Assembly: GCA_945878795.1 (NCBI GenBank)
Contig: CAMDWF010000187.1
Coordinates: 1 to 5,301, forward strand
Direction of reading: 5' to 3'
DNA length: 5,301 nt
Origin: Synechococcus sp. UW140
Lineage (GTDB): Bacteria; Cyanobacteriota; Cyanobacteriia; PCC-6307; Cyanobiaceae
Below the pieces are notes generated by a model that was not told the origin of the DNA, ran no database searches, and worked only from the letters and a program-made list of their open reading frames with translations. The translations under genes and the position numbers were made by a program. How positions within the stretch are numbered: the first letter of the stretch is position 1; each line of letters begins with the position of its first letter. Positions 1-5,301 of the stretch are shown here, piece by piece.

Positions 1-89
1 CAGCAGAGAGACATGGTTCCCGGAAACGGTCCCGCGAACTGCCAACCGTTGGGTGTAGATCTGGGCAGCCGTGGGCAACCGACCAGCCC

Positions 90-119
90 AAACAACAAAA
101 TGCCGCCCCGCAGGACGGC
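90..119 (-). terminator. Rho-independent terminator downstream of gap2
   Basis: On the minus strand, 27 bases after the gap2 stop codon, the sequence GCCGTCC-TGCG-GGGCGGC can fold into a 7-bp GC-rich stem (one G-T wobble) with a 4-base loop. The arms are at 113-119 and 102-108. The T-rich stretch ATTTTGTTGTTT (101-90) follows at once. A stem plus a T tract in this orientation, just past a highly expressed gene, is the classic intrinsic terminator layout. It matters here because cyanobacteria generally lack Rho. There is no T tract on the plus-strand side, so it should end only leftward (gap2) transcription. Confidence 0.8.
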
Positions 120-145
120 CTTGATGGTGGAGATGGGCCCCAGCC

Positions 146-1168
146 TTACTTCCAGTTCTTGGCGACAACTTCGGCGAGATCAACAACGCGCTGGCTATAG
201 CCCCATTCGTTGTCATACCAAGAGATTACTTTAACCATGTTGCCATCCATCACCATGGTGAGATCGGCATCCACGATCGTGGATTCATCTGTGCCGGCGT
301 GATCCGTGGAGACAAGGGGCAAATCAGAATACTTAATAATGCCCTTCATGCCATTTTCGGAAGCGGACTTGAAGATGGCATTCACTTCTTCTTTGGTGGT
401 GGCCCGACTCACCTCCAGCACCATATCCACCACTGAGACGTTGGGGGTCGGCACCCGCATGGCGATGCCATTGAGCTTGCCCTTCATCGGCGGATACACA
501 AGCGCCACGGCGGTGGCAGCACCTGTGGAAGTCGGCACAATATTGACGGCCGCCGCACGGGCACGGCGCAGGTCGCGGTGGGAAGCATCCAGGATGCGCT
601 GGTCACCGGTATAGCTGTGGGTGGTGGTCATCATGCCCTTGACGATGCCGAGGGATTGATCCAGCACCTTCACCAGGGGCGCCATGCAATTGGTGGTGCA
701 ACTGGCGTTGCTGATGATGTCGAAATCTTCATGCCGGTATTGATCGGCATTGACGCCCACAACAAAAGTGCCAACGCCCTCACCCTTGCCGGGAGCTGTG
801 ATCAGCACTTTTTTGGCGCCCGCCTCGAGGTGCTTGCCGGCACCCTTTTGATCAATGAAAACGCCGGTGGCCTCGATCACCAGATCAACACCCCACTCCT
901 TCCAGGGAAGATTGAGGGGATTGCGATCCGAGAAACACTTGATATGCTTGCCATTGACAACGATTGTATCGTCCGTATAGCTCACTTCCGCATTGCGGAT
1001 GTGGCCCAACATGGTGTCGTATTGAAGCAGGTGGGAATTGGTCCTCGGATCGGAGGTGTCGTTGAGACCCACCACCTCGATCCCCGTATCGAGACCTCGG
1101 CTGAGCCAGCAACGCGTGAAGTTGCGGCCGATGCGGCCGAATCCGTTGATCGCTACGCGCAGGGTCAT
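146..1168 (-). CDS. gap2: Glyceraldehyde-3-phosphate dehydrogenase, Gap2 type (Calvin cycle)
   Basis: This 340-residue cytosolic enzyme interconverts 1,3-bisphosphoglycerate and glyceraldehyde-3-phosphate. The Gap2 form does so in the reductive Calvin-cycle direction using NADPH or NADH. The N-terminal Rossmann signature NGFGRIGR is at residues 8-15. The active-site block SCTTNC is at 156-161, with catalytic Cys157, and the partner His184 lies in THS. The segment ASHRDLRR (195-202) and the NDT motif (36-38) carry the Ser and Thr that mark NADP-accepting cyanobacterial/plastid enzymes; NAD-only glycolytic forms usually have Pro and Leu or another residue there. The C-terminus ends in VAKNWK, without the regulatory CP12-like tail of plant GapB. 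I chose the ATG at 1168 because MTLRVAINGFGRIGRN is the usual family start; an upstream in-frame ATG (1216) would add 16 unrelated residues. No Shine-Dalgarno is visible. It is transcribed away from murC and ends in TAA before a strong terminator. Confidence 0.97.
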   Translation of the reverse strand: MTLRVAINGFGRIGRNFTRCWLSRGLDTGIEVVGLNDTSDPRTNSHLLQYDTMLGHIRNAEVSYTDDTIVVNGKHIKCFSDRNPLNLPWKEWGVDLVIEATGVFIDQKGAGKHLEAGAKKVLITAPGKGEGVGTFVVGVNADQYRHEDFDIISNASCTTNCMAPLVKVLDQSLGIVKGMMTTTHSYTGDQRILDASHRDLRRARAAAVNIVPTSTGAATAVALVYPPMKGKLNGIAMRVPTPNVSVVDMVLEVSRATTKEEVNAIFKSASENGMKGIIKYSDLPLVSTDHAGTDESTIVDADLTMVMDGNMVKVISWYDNEWGYSQRVVDLAEVVAKNWK

Positions 1169-1340
1169 GGCTGGGGGGGGGCGGAAAAACCGCTGGCAAG
1201 GGCGTTTCGGGAACAAATCCTACAGACTGGTTCTCCGCACTTCCCCTCAAACCGATCGTCACCTTCTTCGGAGAGCGTCGCCTCGCCATCGACCGCAGGC
1301 CCAGGCTGGCCAGAAAGCGAAGCAACCAGTAAAAGGAGGG
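1169..1340. promoter_or_regulatory. Divergent gap2/murC intergenic region
   Basis: This 172-base stretch separates the divergent starts of gap2 (leftward) and murC (rightward), so it should hold both promoters. I see no consensus sigma-70 pair. The best candidate for gap2 is a -10-like TAGGAT on the minus strand (1222-1217) with TTGAGG upstream (1250-1245). Their 22-base spacing is too long for a standard promoter, so the assignment is weak. A run of nine G on the plus strand (1173-1181) puts C9 four bases before the gap2 ATG. I saw no NtcA-type GTA-N8-TAC site. That promoters lie here is inferred from the gene layout. Confidence 0.4.
1331..1340 (+). promoter_or_regulatory. Near-consensus Shine-Dalgarno abutting the murC GTG
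   Basis: AAAAGGAGGG matches the anti-Shine-Dalgarno end of 16S rRNA very well, but GGAGG ends only one base before the GTG at 1341, closer than the usual 5-9 bases. A second GGAGG (1373-1377) sits five bases before an in-frame TTG at 1383. The ribosome binding evidence is therefore split between two starts. Either site could be the real one, and either could be chance in purine-rich coding sequence. Confidence 0.4.
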
Positions 1341-2825
1341 GTGTCGTCGCCAGCTTATTTTCGGCTCGACCCGGAGGTGCACTTGGCCCTGCTGCTCGAT
1401 CGCCAACAGCCGCTCCACTTCATTGGAGTCGGAGGCATCGGCATGTCCGCCCTCGCTGGCATCCTGGCCAAACGGGGCTTCCAAGTCAGTGGCTCCGACC
1501 GTCGCTGCTCGCCGGTGATCGAAGGGTTGCGGCAGTGTGGCGTGCAGATCTTCCTTAGCCAGTCGGCTGAAACCATCGCCGCACTCCAGCAATCCGGCGC
1601 TGCCAATCCTGTGGTGGTCATCAGTTCAGCGGTTCCCAAAAGCAATCCCGAAGTGCTGGAAGCCCTTCATCAGGGATGGACGATAGTGCACCGATCCGAC
1701 GTTCTGGCGGCGTTGATCAGCAGTCAGCCCTCAATCGCCGTGGCGGGCAGCCACGGCAAAACCACCACCAGCACCTTGATCGCCACCCTGTTGGCCGCCA
1801 CCCAGCGGGACCCCACCGCCGTGATCGGCGGAATCGTGCCCGCCTTTGGCAGCAATGCCCGCCATGGGGAAGGTCGGCTGCTAGTGGCCGAAGCCGACGA
1901 ATCCGATGGCTCCCTGGTCAAATTCAAGGCCCATCTGGGTGTTATCACCAACCTGGAACTCGATCACACCGACCACTACCCCGATCTCAACGCCCTCATC
2001 GAAACCCTCAAGCATTTTGCTGCGGGATCGGCCCAGGTTCTGGCCAACAAGGATTGCCCGATCCTGAGTGAACATTTCGAAGCCGATCGCTGGTGGTCCA
2101 CCCAAAGCCCTGAGCAGACCTCGTTTGCCGCCATTGCCATTGAAGAACACGGGGATGGCACCGTGGCCCAGTTTTATGAGGACGGCCAGCCCATTGGCCT
2201 CTTTGAGCTGCCGCTGCCAGGTCGCCACAACCTCAGCAACGCCACCGCCGCCCTGGCCGCCTGCCGTTTGGAAGGGGTGCCCTTTGCCGAATTGCAACTG
2301 GCCATCGCCCAGGTGCGACCCCCCGGTCGCCGTTTTGATTGCCGGGGGCTATGGCAAGAGCGCATCGTTGTCGACGACTACGCCCACCATCCCAGCGAAG
2401 TGAGCGCCACCCTGGCGATGGCTCGGCTGATGGTGAACAGCGGCCGCAGCCCCCTGCCCGCGCACCCCCAACGTTTGGTCGCCATTTTCCAACCGCACCG
2501 CTACAGCCGCACAGCCCAGTTTCTTGAAGAATTCTCGCTCGCTCTCTCCAGCGCCGATCTCGTGGTGTTAGCCCCCCTGTACGCCGCCGGCGAAGAGCCA
2601 ATCTTCGGTGTTTCCAGCCAGGCCATGGGTGAAGCGGTGCGGCGGCTGGCGCCCCATCTGGAGGTGCTGGTGGCCGACAGCCTCGACCAACTCACCGAGC
2701 ACGTGGTCCGCCGCACCCGCCCCGGCGATCTGGTGCTGGCCATGGGGGCAGGGGATGTAAACAGCCTCTGGGATCGATTGGCCGCCCAGGGAGATCCCGA
2801 CGCGGCCCCCGCCCTGGTGGCCTGA
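1341..2825 (+). CDS. murC: UDP-N-acetylmuramate--L-alanine ligase
   Basis: This cytosolic ATP-dependent ligase adds L-alanine to UDP-MurNAc, the first stem-peptide step of peptidoglycan synthesis. All three Mur-ligase domains are visible (numbering from GTG 1341, 494 residues). The N-terminal UDP-binding domain has FIGVGGIGMS (27-36) and SGSD (50-53). The central ATPase has the P-loop GSHGKTTT (136-143), EADESDGS (184-191) and LELDHTDHY (205-213). GRHNLSNATAA (294-304) leads to the C-terminal domain, with DDYAHHPSE (345-353), FQPHRYSRT (383-391) and GAGD (469-472). HFIGVGGIGMS and DDYAHHP mark MurC rather than MurD, E or F. Length matches the family (E. coli 491). The start is uncertain: GTG 1341, GTG 1377 (482 residues) and TTG 1383 (480 residues) are all in frame, and the shorter two give N-termini closer to what I recall of cyanobacterial MurC. 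It ends in TGA one base before murB, so the two are probably co-transcribed. Confidence 0.96.
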   Translation: MSSPAYFRLDPEVHLALLLDRQQPLHFIGVGGIGMSALAGILAKRGFQVSGSDRRCSPVIEGLRQCGVQIFLSQSAETIAALQQSGAANPVVVISSAVPKSNPEVLEALHQGWTIVHRSDVLAALISSQPSIAVAGSHGKTTTSTLIATLLAATQRDPTAVIGGIVPAFGSNARHGEGRLLVAEADESDGSLVKFKAHLGVITNLELDHTDHYPDLNALIETLKHFAAGSAQVLANKDCPILSEHFEADRWWSTQSPEQTSFAAIAIEEHGDGTVAQFYEDGQPIGLFELPLPGRHNLSNATAALAACRLEGVPFAELQLAIAQVRPPGRRFDCRGLWQERIVVDDYAHHPSEVSATLAMARLMVNSGRSPLPAHPQRLVAIFQPHRYSRTAQFLEEFSLALSSADLVVLAPLYAAGEEPIFGVSSQAMGEAVRRLAPHLEVLVADSLDQLTEHVVRRTRPGDLVLAMGAGDVNSLWDRLAAQGDPDAAPALVA

Positions 2826-2826
2826 C

Positions 2827-3723
2827 TTGCGGACTGAGCGCACCCCTGCCGACCTCCTTGAGGCGGTGGACCTTAAGGACTTCACCACCTGGCGCGTCGG
2901 CGGCCCGGCCCAATGGTTTGCCGAACCGTCGGACCAGGCCTCCCTCCTGGCCCTGGTGTGCTGGGCCCAGGAGAGATGCTTGCCCATGCGTTGCATCGGC
3001 GCTGGCTCCAACCTTTTGGTCAGCGATGACGGCCTGCCAGGCCTCACCCTTTGCCAGCGGCGCCTCCAGGGCAGCCAGCTGGATCCCCGGGAGGGCTGGG
3101 TGGAAGCCCTTGCGGGCGAACCGATCCCAACCCTGGCCCGCAAAGTGGCTCGCCAGGGGCTGCATGGCCTCGAATGGGCGGTGGGGATCCCTGGCACCGT
3201 TGGCGGGGCCGTTGTGATGAATGCGGGTGCCCAGGGGGGCTGTACCGCCGAGTGGCTGCATTCCATCAAGGTCATCGATCCCGAACGGCCGGACCAACCC
3301 TTCGTGCTTGGAGCCCGGGACCTGGCCTTCACCTACCGCCACAGCCGCCTGCAGGACGAAGCGCTGCTGGTGCTGTCGGCCCGTTTTCGGCTGAGCCCCG
3401 GCCATGATCCCGCCGCCATCACGGCCAACACCAGCGCCAACCTGCACTCCCGCACCAAGAGCCAGCCATACCAGCAGCCCAGTTGCGGCAGTGTCTTTCG
3501 CAATCCAGAACCCCGCAAAGCCGGCCAATTGATCGAGGAGCTGGGACTCAAGGGCCTGAGCGTTGGCGGAGCCCAGGTTTCCCCCCTGCATGCCAACTTC
3601 ATCGTCAACACCGGCAGCGCCACGGCCGCAGATATCGACATTTTGGTACGCCAGGTCCAGGACAAGGTGCTGGAGAGATACGGAATACTGCTCCACCCCG
3701 AGGTCAAACGCCTCGGCTTTTAA
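2827..3723 (+). CDS. murB: UDP-N-acetylenolpyruvoylglucosamine reductase
   Basis: MurB is a cytosolic FAD enzyme that reduces UDP-GlcNAc-enolpyruvate with NADPH to UDP-MurNAc, which MurC then uses. The 298-residue protein has the FAD-domain motifs TTWRVGG (20-26), GAGSNLLVSD (58-67) and EWAVGIPGTVGGAVVMNAGA (116-135). YRHS is at 170-173, with Arg171 in the substrate site. CGSVFRNP (220-227) carries the proton-donor Ser222, and the C-terminal HPEVKRLG carries Glu292, the likely second catalytic acid. The length and CGSVFRNP fit type II MurB (Staphylococcus-like), which is shorter than the roughly 340-residue E. coli type. I used the TTG at 2827, one base after the murC stop and preceded by a weak GGTGG (2816-2820). 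The next in-frame option is GTG 2866, which would leave only seven residues before TTWRVGG. The tight spacing implies translation linked to murC. Confidence 0.96.
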   Translation: MRTERTPADLLEAVDLKDFTTWRVGGPAQWFAEPSDQASLLALVCWAQERCLPMRCIGAGSNLLVSDDGLPGLTLCQRRLQGSQLDPREGWVEALAGEPIPTLARKVARQGLHGLEWAVGIPGTVGGAVVMNAGAQGGCTAEWLHSIKVIDPERPDQPFVLGARDLAFTYRHSRLQDEALLVLSARFRLSPGHDPAAITANTSANLHSRTKSQPYQQPSCGSVFRNPEPRKAGQLIEELGLKGLSVGGAQVSPLHANFIVNTGSATAADIDILVRQVQDKVLERYGILLHPEVKRLGF

Positions 3724-3763
3724 GGCACCGGTCTGTAAATTCAATCTTTGTCTCCCCATCTCC

Positions 3764-4111
3764 ATGGCCGGCTTCGGACTCCCCAATTTCGGTCAGCTCA
3801 CCGAAGCCTTCCGCAAGGCTCAGCAGATCCAACAGGACGCCCAAAAACTTCAGGAAGAACTGGAGTCGATGGAACTTGAGGGTCAAAGCGCCGATGGCAG
3901 GGTCAGCATCTGGCTTTCCGGCAACCAACAACCCCTTAAGGTGCGGGTCGATCCCTCCTTGCTCGCCGCCGAGCCTGGCGCCGTCGAAGCGGCCATCCTT
4001 GAGGCCCTTCAAAAGGCTTATGAGGTTTCCACCAGCACCATGCGCGAACGCATGGATGACCTCACGGGGGGCCTGGAGCTGAATCTTCCGGGTCTGGGGA
4101 TGGGGGGCTGA
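3764..4111 (+). CDS. YbaB/EbfC-family nucleoid-associated protein
   Basis: This is a 115-residue member of the YbaB/EbfC family: small dimeric DNA-binding proteins that associate with the nucleoid. Cyanobacterial genomes usually carry one near murB. The N-terminal half is a long amphipathic helix (about 12-40, rich in Q, E, K and A, including FRKAQQIQQDAQKLQEELE). Then come the beta-strand region VSIWLSGNQQPLKVRVDP (47-64), a second helix (about 72-90) and the closing MRERMDDLTGGL (93-104). The C-terminus is Gly/Leu-rich (NLPGLGMGG). The ATG at 3764 gives the usual family start and length, although no Shine-Dalgarno precedes it and the leader is pyrimidine-rich. It follows murB after 40 bases, probably in the same transcript. 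Its last 50 bases, including the TGA, overlap the 3' end of rsgA on the other strand. The specific cyanobacterial role is not shown by sequence. Confidence 0.93.
   Translation: MAGFGLPNFGQLTEAFRKAQQIQQDAQKLQEELESMELEGQSADGRVSIWLSGNQQPLKVRVDPSLLAAEPGAVEAAILEALQKAYEVSTSTMRERMDDLTGGLELNLPGLGMGG
4038..4055 (-). other. Perfect hairpin six bases past the rsgA stop, inside ybaB
   Basis: CCATGCG-CGAA-CGCATGG (plus-strand reading) is a perfect 7-bp inverted repeat with a 4-base loop. Read in the rsgA direction the loop is TTCG, and the hairpin starts six bases after the rsgA TGA. No T tract follows, so it is not a standard intrinsic terminator. It also encodes the MRERM residues of the YbaB protein, and the ATGCGC/GCGCAT symmetry may simply reflect that. 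A role in 3'-end formation of rsgA mRNA is inference. Confidence 0.3.
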
Positions 4112-5180
4112 GTTCCCCCGCCAGCTCCTGGCGGCCCTGCCGGCGAGAAGCCTGGCGCCACTGGCCCTGCAGCAAGGGTTCCTCCCGCCCCCCCCTCTGG
4201 CGGGTGCCCCCCAAGGACCGGCGGATCACGGGAGGGCTGGCTTCGATTTCCTCCAGGCAATGGCGATAAAGCGAATGCCGCAACCACTCCCTTCCCACCC
4301 GGCAGCCTGGATCATCCAGGTGGCGGCAATTGGCAAAGCGACAGCCTCCCTGCTCCAGACGCTGACGGATCTCAGGGAAAGCCGAGGCCAACTGCAACTG
4401 GTCTGGGGGCAGGGCGGGCCGGTTGATGCCAGGCGTGTCCGCCACCAATAAATCTCCCCCTTCCTCCAAGGCATGCAGCTCAACGTGGCGGGTGGTGTGG
4501 CGTCCCCGCTGCAGGCGACCGGAAACGGCGGCCACCCGCAGTGACAGACCAGGAACCAGGGCGTTGAGCAGGCTGCTTTTGCCAACCCCGGAGGGGCCGC
4601 ACAATACGGCGATCCCACCGCCGCAAGAATTACTGACCAGTCGGGAGCGCAATGCAGCGATTCCCTGCCCGCTCAAGGTGGACACCGGCAAGGGGTCGTA
4701 ACCCCATGGACCAAGGCGCGCGACCCAGGCCGCCAGCTGCTCCGGCTCCAACCGATCCGCCTTGCTCAGGACCAACTGCAAGGGCACACCAGCCGCCTCG
4801 GCAGTAACCAGAAAACGGGTCAATTGCAAGGGGTCCAGCTCCGGTTCGACCAGGGCCACCACCACCAGCACCTGGGTGACATTGGCCACGGCCGGCCGCT
4901 CCAGCAGGCTGCTGCGGGGTTCAAGAGAGGCCACCGCAGCACGGCCTGCCGCCCAGTCCACGCCCTCAAGGCCGACCCGATCGCCTACGGACACCTGCAG
5001 GCCGCTTTTAGCCAGGCGCGTCCGCCTTGTACACAACAATCTGAGGACCCCATGGGGACCGGGCTGATCAAGATGCACCCGGCAAAAATTGGCTTCCAAG
5101 GCCACAACCCGTCCCTTCACGGACGGGGGGCTGGCGCCGGCCCCTGGGGGCTCGGCACAACCTGAATCCGTAGCGCTCAT
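4062..5180 (-). CDS. rsgA: Ribosome small-subunit-dependent GTPase RsgA (YjeQ/EngC)
   Basis: RsgA is a circularly permuted GTPase that binds the 30S subunit late in its assembly and is released after GTP hydrolysis. The motif order shows the permutation: G4 SKAD (139-142), G5-like VSTLSGQG (166-173), P-loop GPSGVGKSS (195-203), G2 threonines (229-230 in GRHTTRH) and G3 DTPG (248-251). An OB-fold with VKGRVVALEANFCRVHL lies before them (about 21-95). The zinc site C-x4-C-x-H-x5-C follows (Cys280, Cys285, His287, Cys293). At 372 residues it is slightly longer than E. coli RsgA (350) because of a low-complexity tail of about 52 residues (encoded by 4220-4065). The G4 motif has Ser where Asn or Thr is usual. 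I chose the ATG at 5180 because it overlaps the TusA-like stop as ATGA, implying coupled translation. An in-frame ATG at 5240 would lie inside that gene. Confidence 0.95.
   Translation of the reverse strand: MSATDSGCAEPPGAGASPPSVKGRVVALEANFCRVHLDQPGPHGVLRLLCTRRTRLAKSGLQVSVGDRVGLEGVDWAAGRAAVASLEPRSSLLERPAVANVTQVLVVVALVEPELDPLQLTRFLVTAEAAGVPLQLVLSKADRLEPEQLAAWVARLGPWGYDPLPVSTLSGQGIAALRSRLVSNSCGGGIAVLCGPSGVGKSSLLNALVPGLSLRVAAVSGRLQRGRHTTRHVELHALEEGGDLLVADTPGINRPALPPDQLQLASAFPEIRQRLEQGGCRFANCRHLDDPGCRVGREWLRHSLYRHCLEEIEASPPVIRRSLGGTRQRGGREEPLLQGQWRQASRRQGRQELAGELSPPSPDPEDSAPGPP
4118..4134 (+). other. Perfect hairpin seven bases past the ybaB stop, inside rsgA
   Basis: CCGCCAG-CTC-CTGGCGG is a perfect 7-bp GC-rich inverted repeat with a 3-base loop. 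It begins six bases after the plus-strand ybaB TGA. The bases after it (CCCTGCC) are not T-rich, so it is not a textbook Rho-independent terminator. It could still pause polymerase or protect the 3' end of the murC-murB-ybaB transcript. It lies within the rsgA tail coding region on the other strand. High GC makes short palindromes common, so its function is uncertain. Confidence 0.3.
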
Positions 5181-5301
5181 GGGGCGCGTTGGATCAGCAA
5201 TCGCGCCCCATCCGGCGGCAGGTGCTCCACCTGGACCCAATGACCTTCGCCCCTCAACCCCTCAGCCACGGAAGACTCGGGTTCCCCGGCGTCTAGATCG
5301 A
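5177..5301 (-). CDS. TusA-family sulfurtransferase-like protein, C-terminal part (cut by window edge)
   Basis: Only the last 40 residues are in the window, reading DLDAGEPESSVAEGLRGEGH and ending in LLIQRAP before TGA. The pattern D-x-x-x-P-x-x-x-V-A-E-G-L, then a G-H turn and a terminal strand (GARLLIQR), matches the second half of TusA/SirA-like proteins, small sulfur carriers that take persulfide sulfur on a cysteine. That cysteine (in the N-terminal CP motif) lies beyond the right edge, so activity cannot be judged here. Cyanobacteria of this type usually have such a gene between dnaJ and rsgA, which supports the call. Its stop overlaps the rsgA start by four bases (ATGA), pointing to one transcript with coupled translation. 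The identification rests on a short fragment plus position. Confidence 0.75.
   Translation of the reverse strand, partial: DLDAGEPESSVAEGLRGEGHWVQVEHLPPDGARLLIQRAP

Noticed and set aside
1..14. ATG on the minus strand at 14-12 that might be the start of the next gene (thiL is expected near gap2 in related genomes).
   Set aside because: Only four codons are in the window, with no Shine-Dalgarno and no recognisable ThiL motif, so I cannot support it.
42..52. Short palindrome CCAAC-C-GTTGG.
   Set aside because: Five-base arms with a one-base centre cannot form a stable hairpin, and nothing around it suggests an operator.
1..98. A minus-strand open frame from TTG 98 that reads like a lipoprotein signal (LLFGLVGC).
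   Set aside because: The hydrophobic codons are the T tract of the gap2 terminator, only TTG starts are available, there is no ribosome binding site, and the remaining residues match nothing I know.
1253..1258. CGATCG-type palindromes here and elsewhere that resemble the cyanobacterial HIP1 repeat GCGATCGC.
   Set aside because: I found only partial matches by eye and no exact HIP1 octamer.
1038..1340. Upstream in-frame extension of murC by about 100 residues.
   Set aside because: It would overlap the gap2 start region and add unrelated Arg/Pro-rich sequence; MurC is full length without it.
578..1558. Long plus-strand open frame of 326 codons opposite gap2.
   Set aside because: It is the antisense shadow of gap2 and runs into murC in the wrong frame; its protein looks like no family and gap2 is unmistakable.
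3734..3741. AT-rich TGTAAATT between murB and ybaB as a possible -10 for a separate ybaB promoter.
   Set aside because: No -35 partner is visible at a normal distance, and a 40-base gap fits co-transcription.
2692..3786. Long minus-strand open frame of 364 codons opposite murB.
   Set aside because: High-GC shadow frame: murB on the plus strand has all its catalytic motifs, and the antisense product has no recognisable domain.

Overview
The window reads as a stretch of housekeeping chromosome from a GC-rich cyanobacterium of the marine or freshwater Synechococcus/Cyanobium type. Three things point there. The GAPDH is of the cyanobacterial/plastid Gap2 type. The gene order TusA-like, rsgA, ybaB, murB, murC, gap2 is the one I remember from Synechococcus and Prochlorococcus genomes, where the dnaK/dnaJ/grpE group lies beyond the TusA-like gene. 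The proteins themselves also look cyanobacterial. The high GC content argues against low-GC Prochlorococcus. The species assignment is inference from memory, not a search.

Layout, left to right. Positions 1-89 carry no gene I can support. An intrinsic terminator (90-119, minus strand) lies just downstream of gap2. gap2 occupies 146-1168 on the minus strand. A 172-base divergent intergenic region (1169-1340) must hold the gap2 and murC start signals. A plus-strand group follows: murC (1341-2825), murB (2827-3723, one base after murC) and a YbaB/EbfC nucleoid-associated protein gene (3764-4111). A minus-strand pair converges on it: a TusA-like gene cut by the right edge (5177-5301), overlapping by four bases the start of rsgA (4062-5180). 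The 3' ends of rsgA and ybaB overlap by 50 bases in opposite orientations.

How the genes work together. MurB completes UDP-MurNAc synthesis and MurC adds the first stem-peptide residue, so they catalyse consecutive steps of peptidoglycan precursor synthesis and are probably co-transcribed. Gap2 works in the Calvin cycle. RsgA is a GTPase for late 30S ribosome maturation, and the TusA-like protein is a sulfur carrier. These are core functions, not an accessory system.

I found no mobile element, CRISPR array, RNA gene or new defence or biosynthetic system. The points worth a second look are small and structural: the overlapping convergent ends with a perfect 7-bp hairpin just past each stop, the oddly placed ribosome binding site at murC, the nine-base C run in front of gap2, and the long tail on RsgA.
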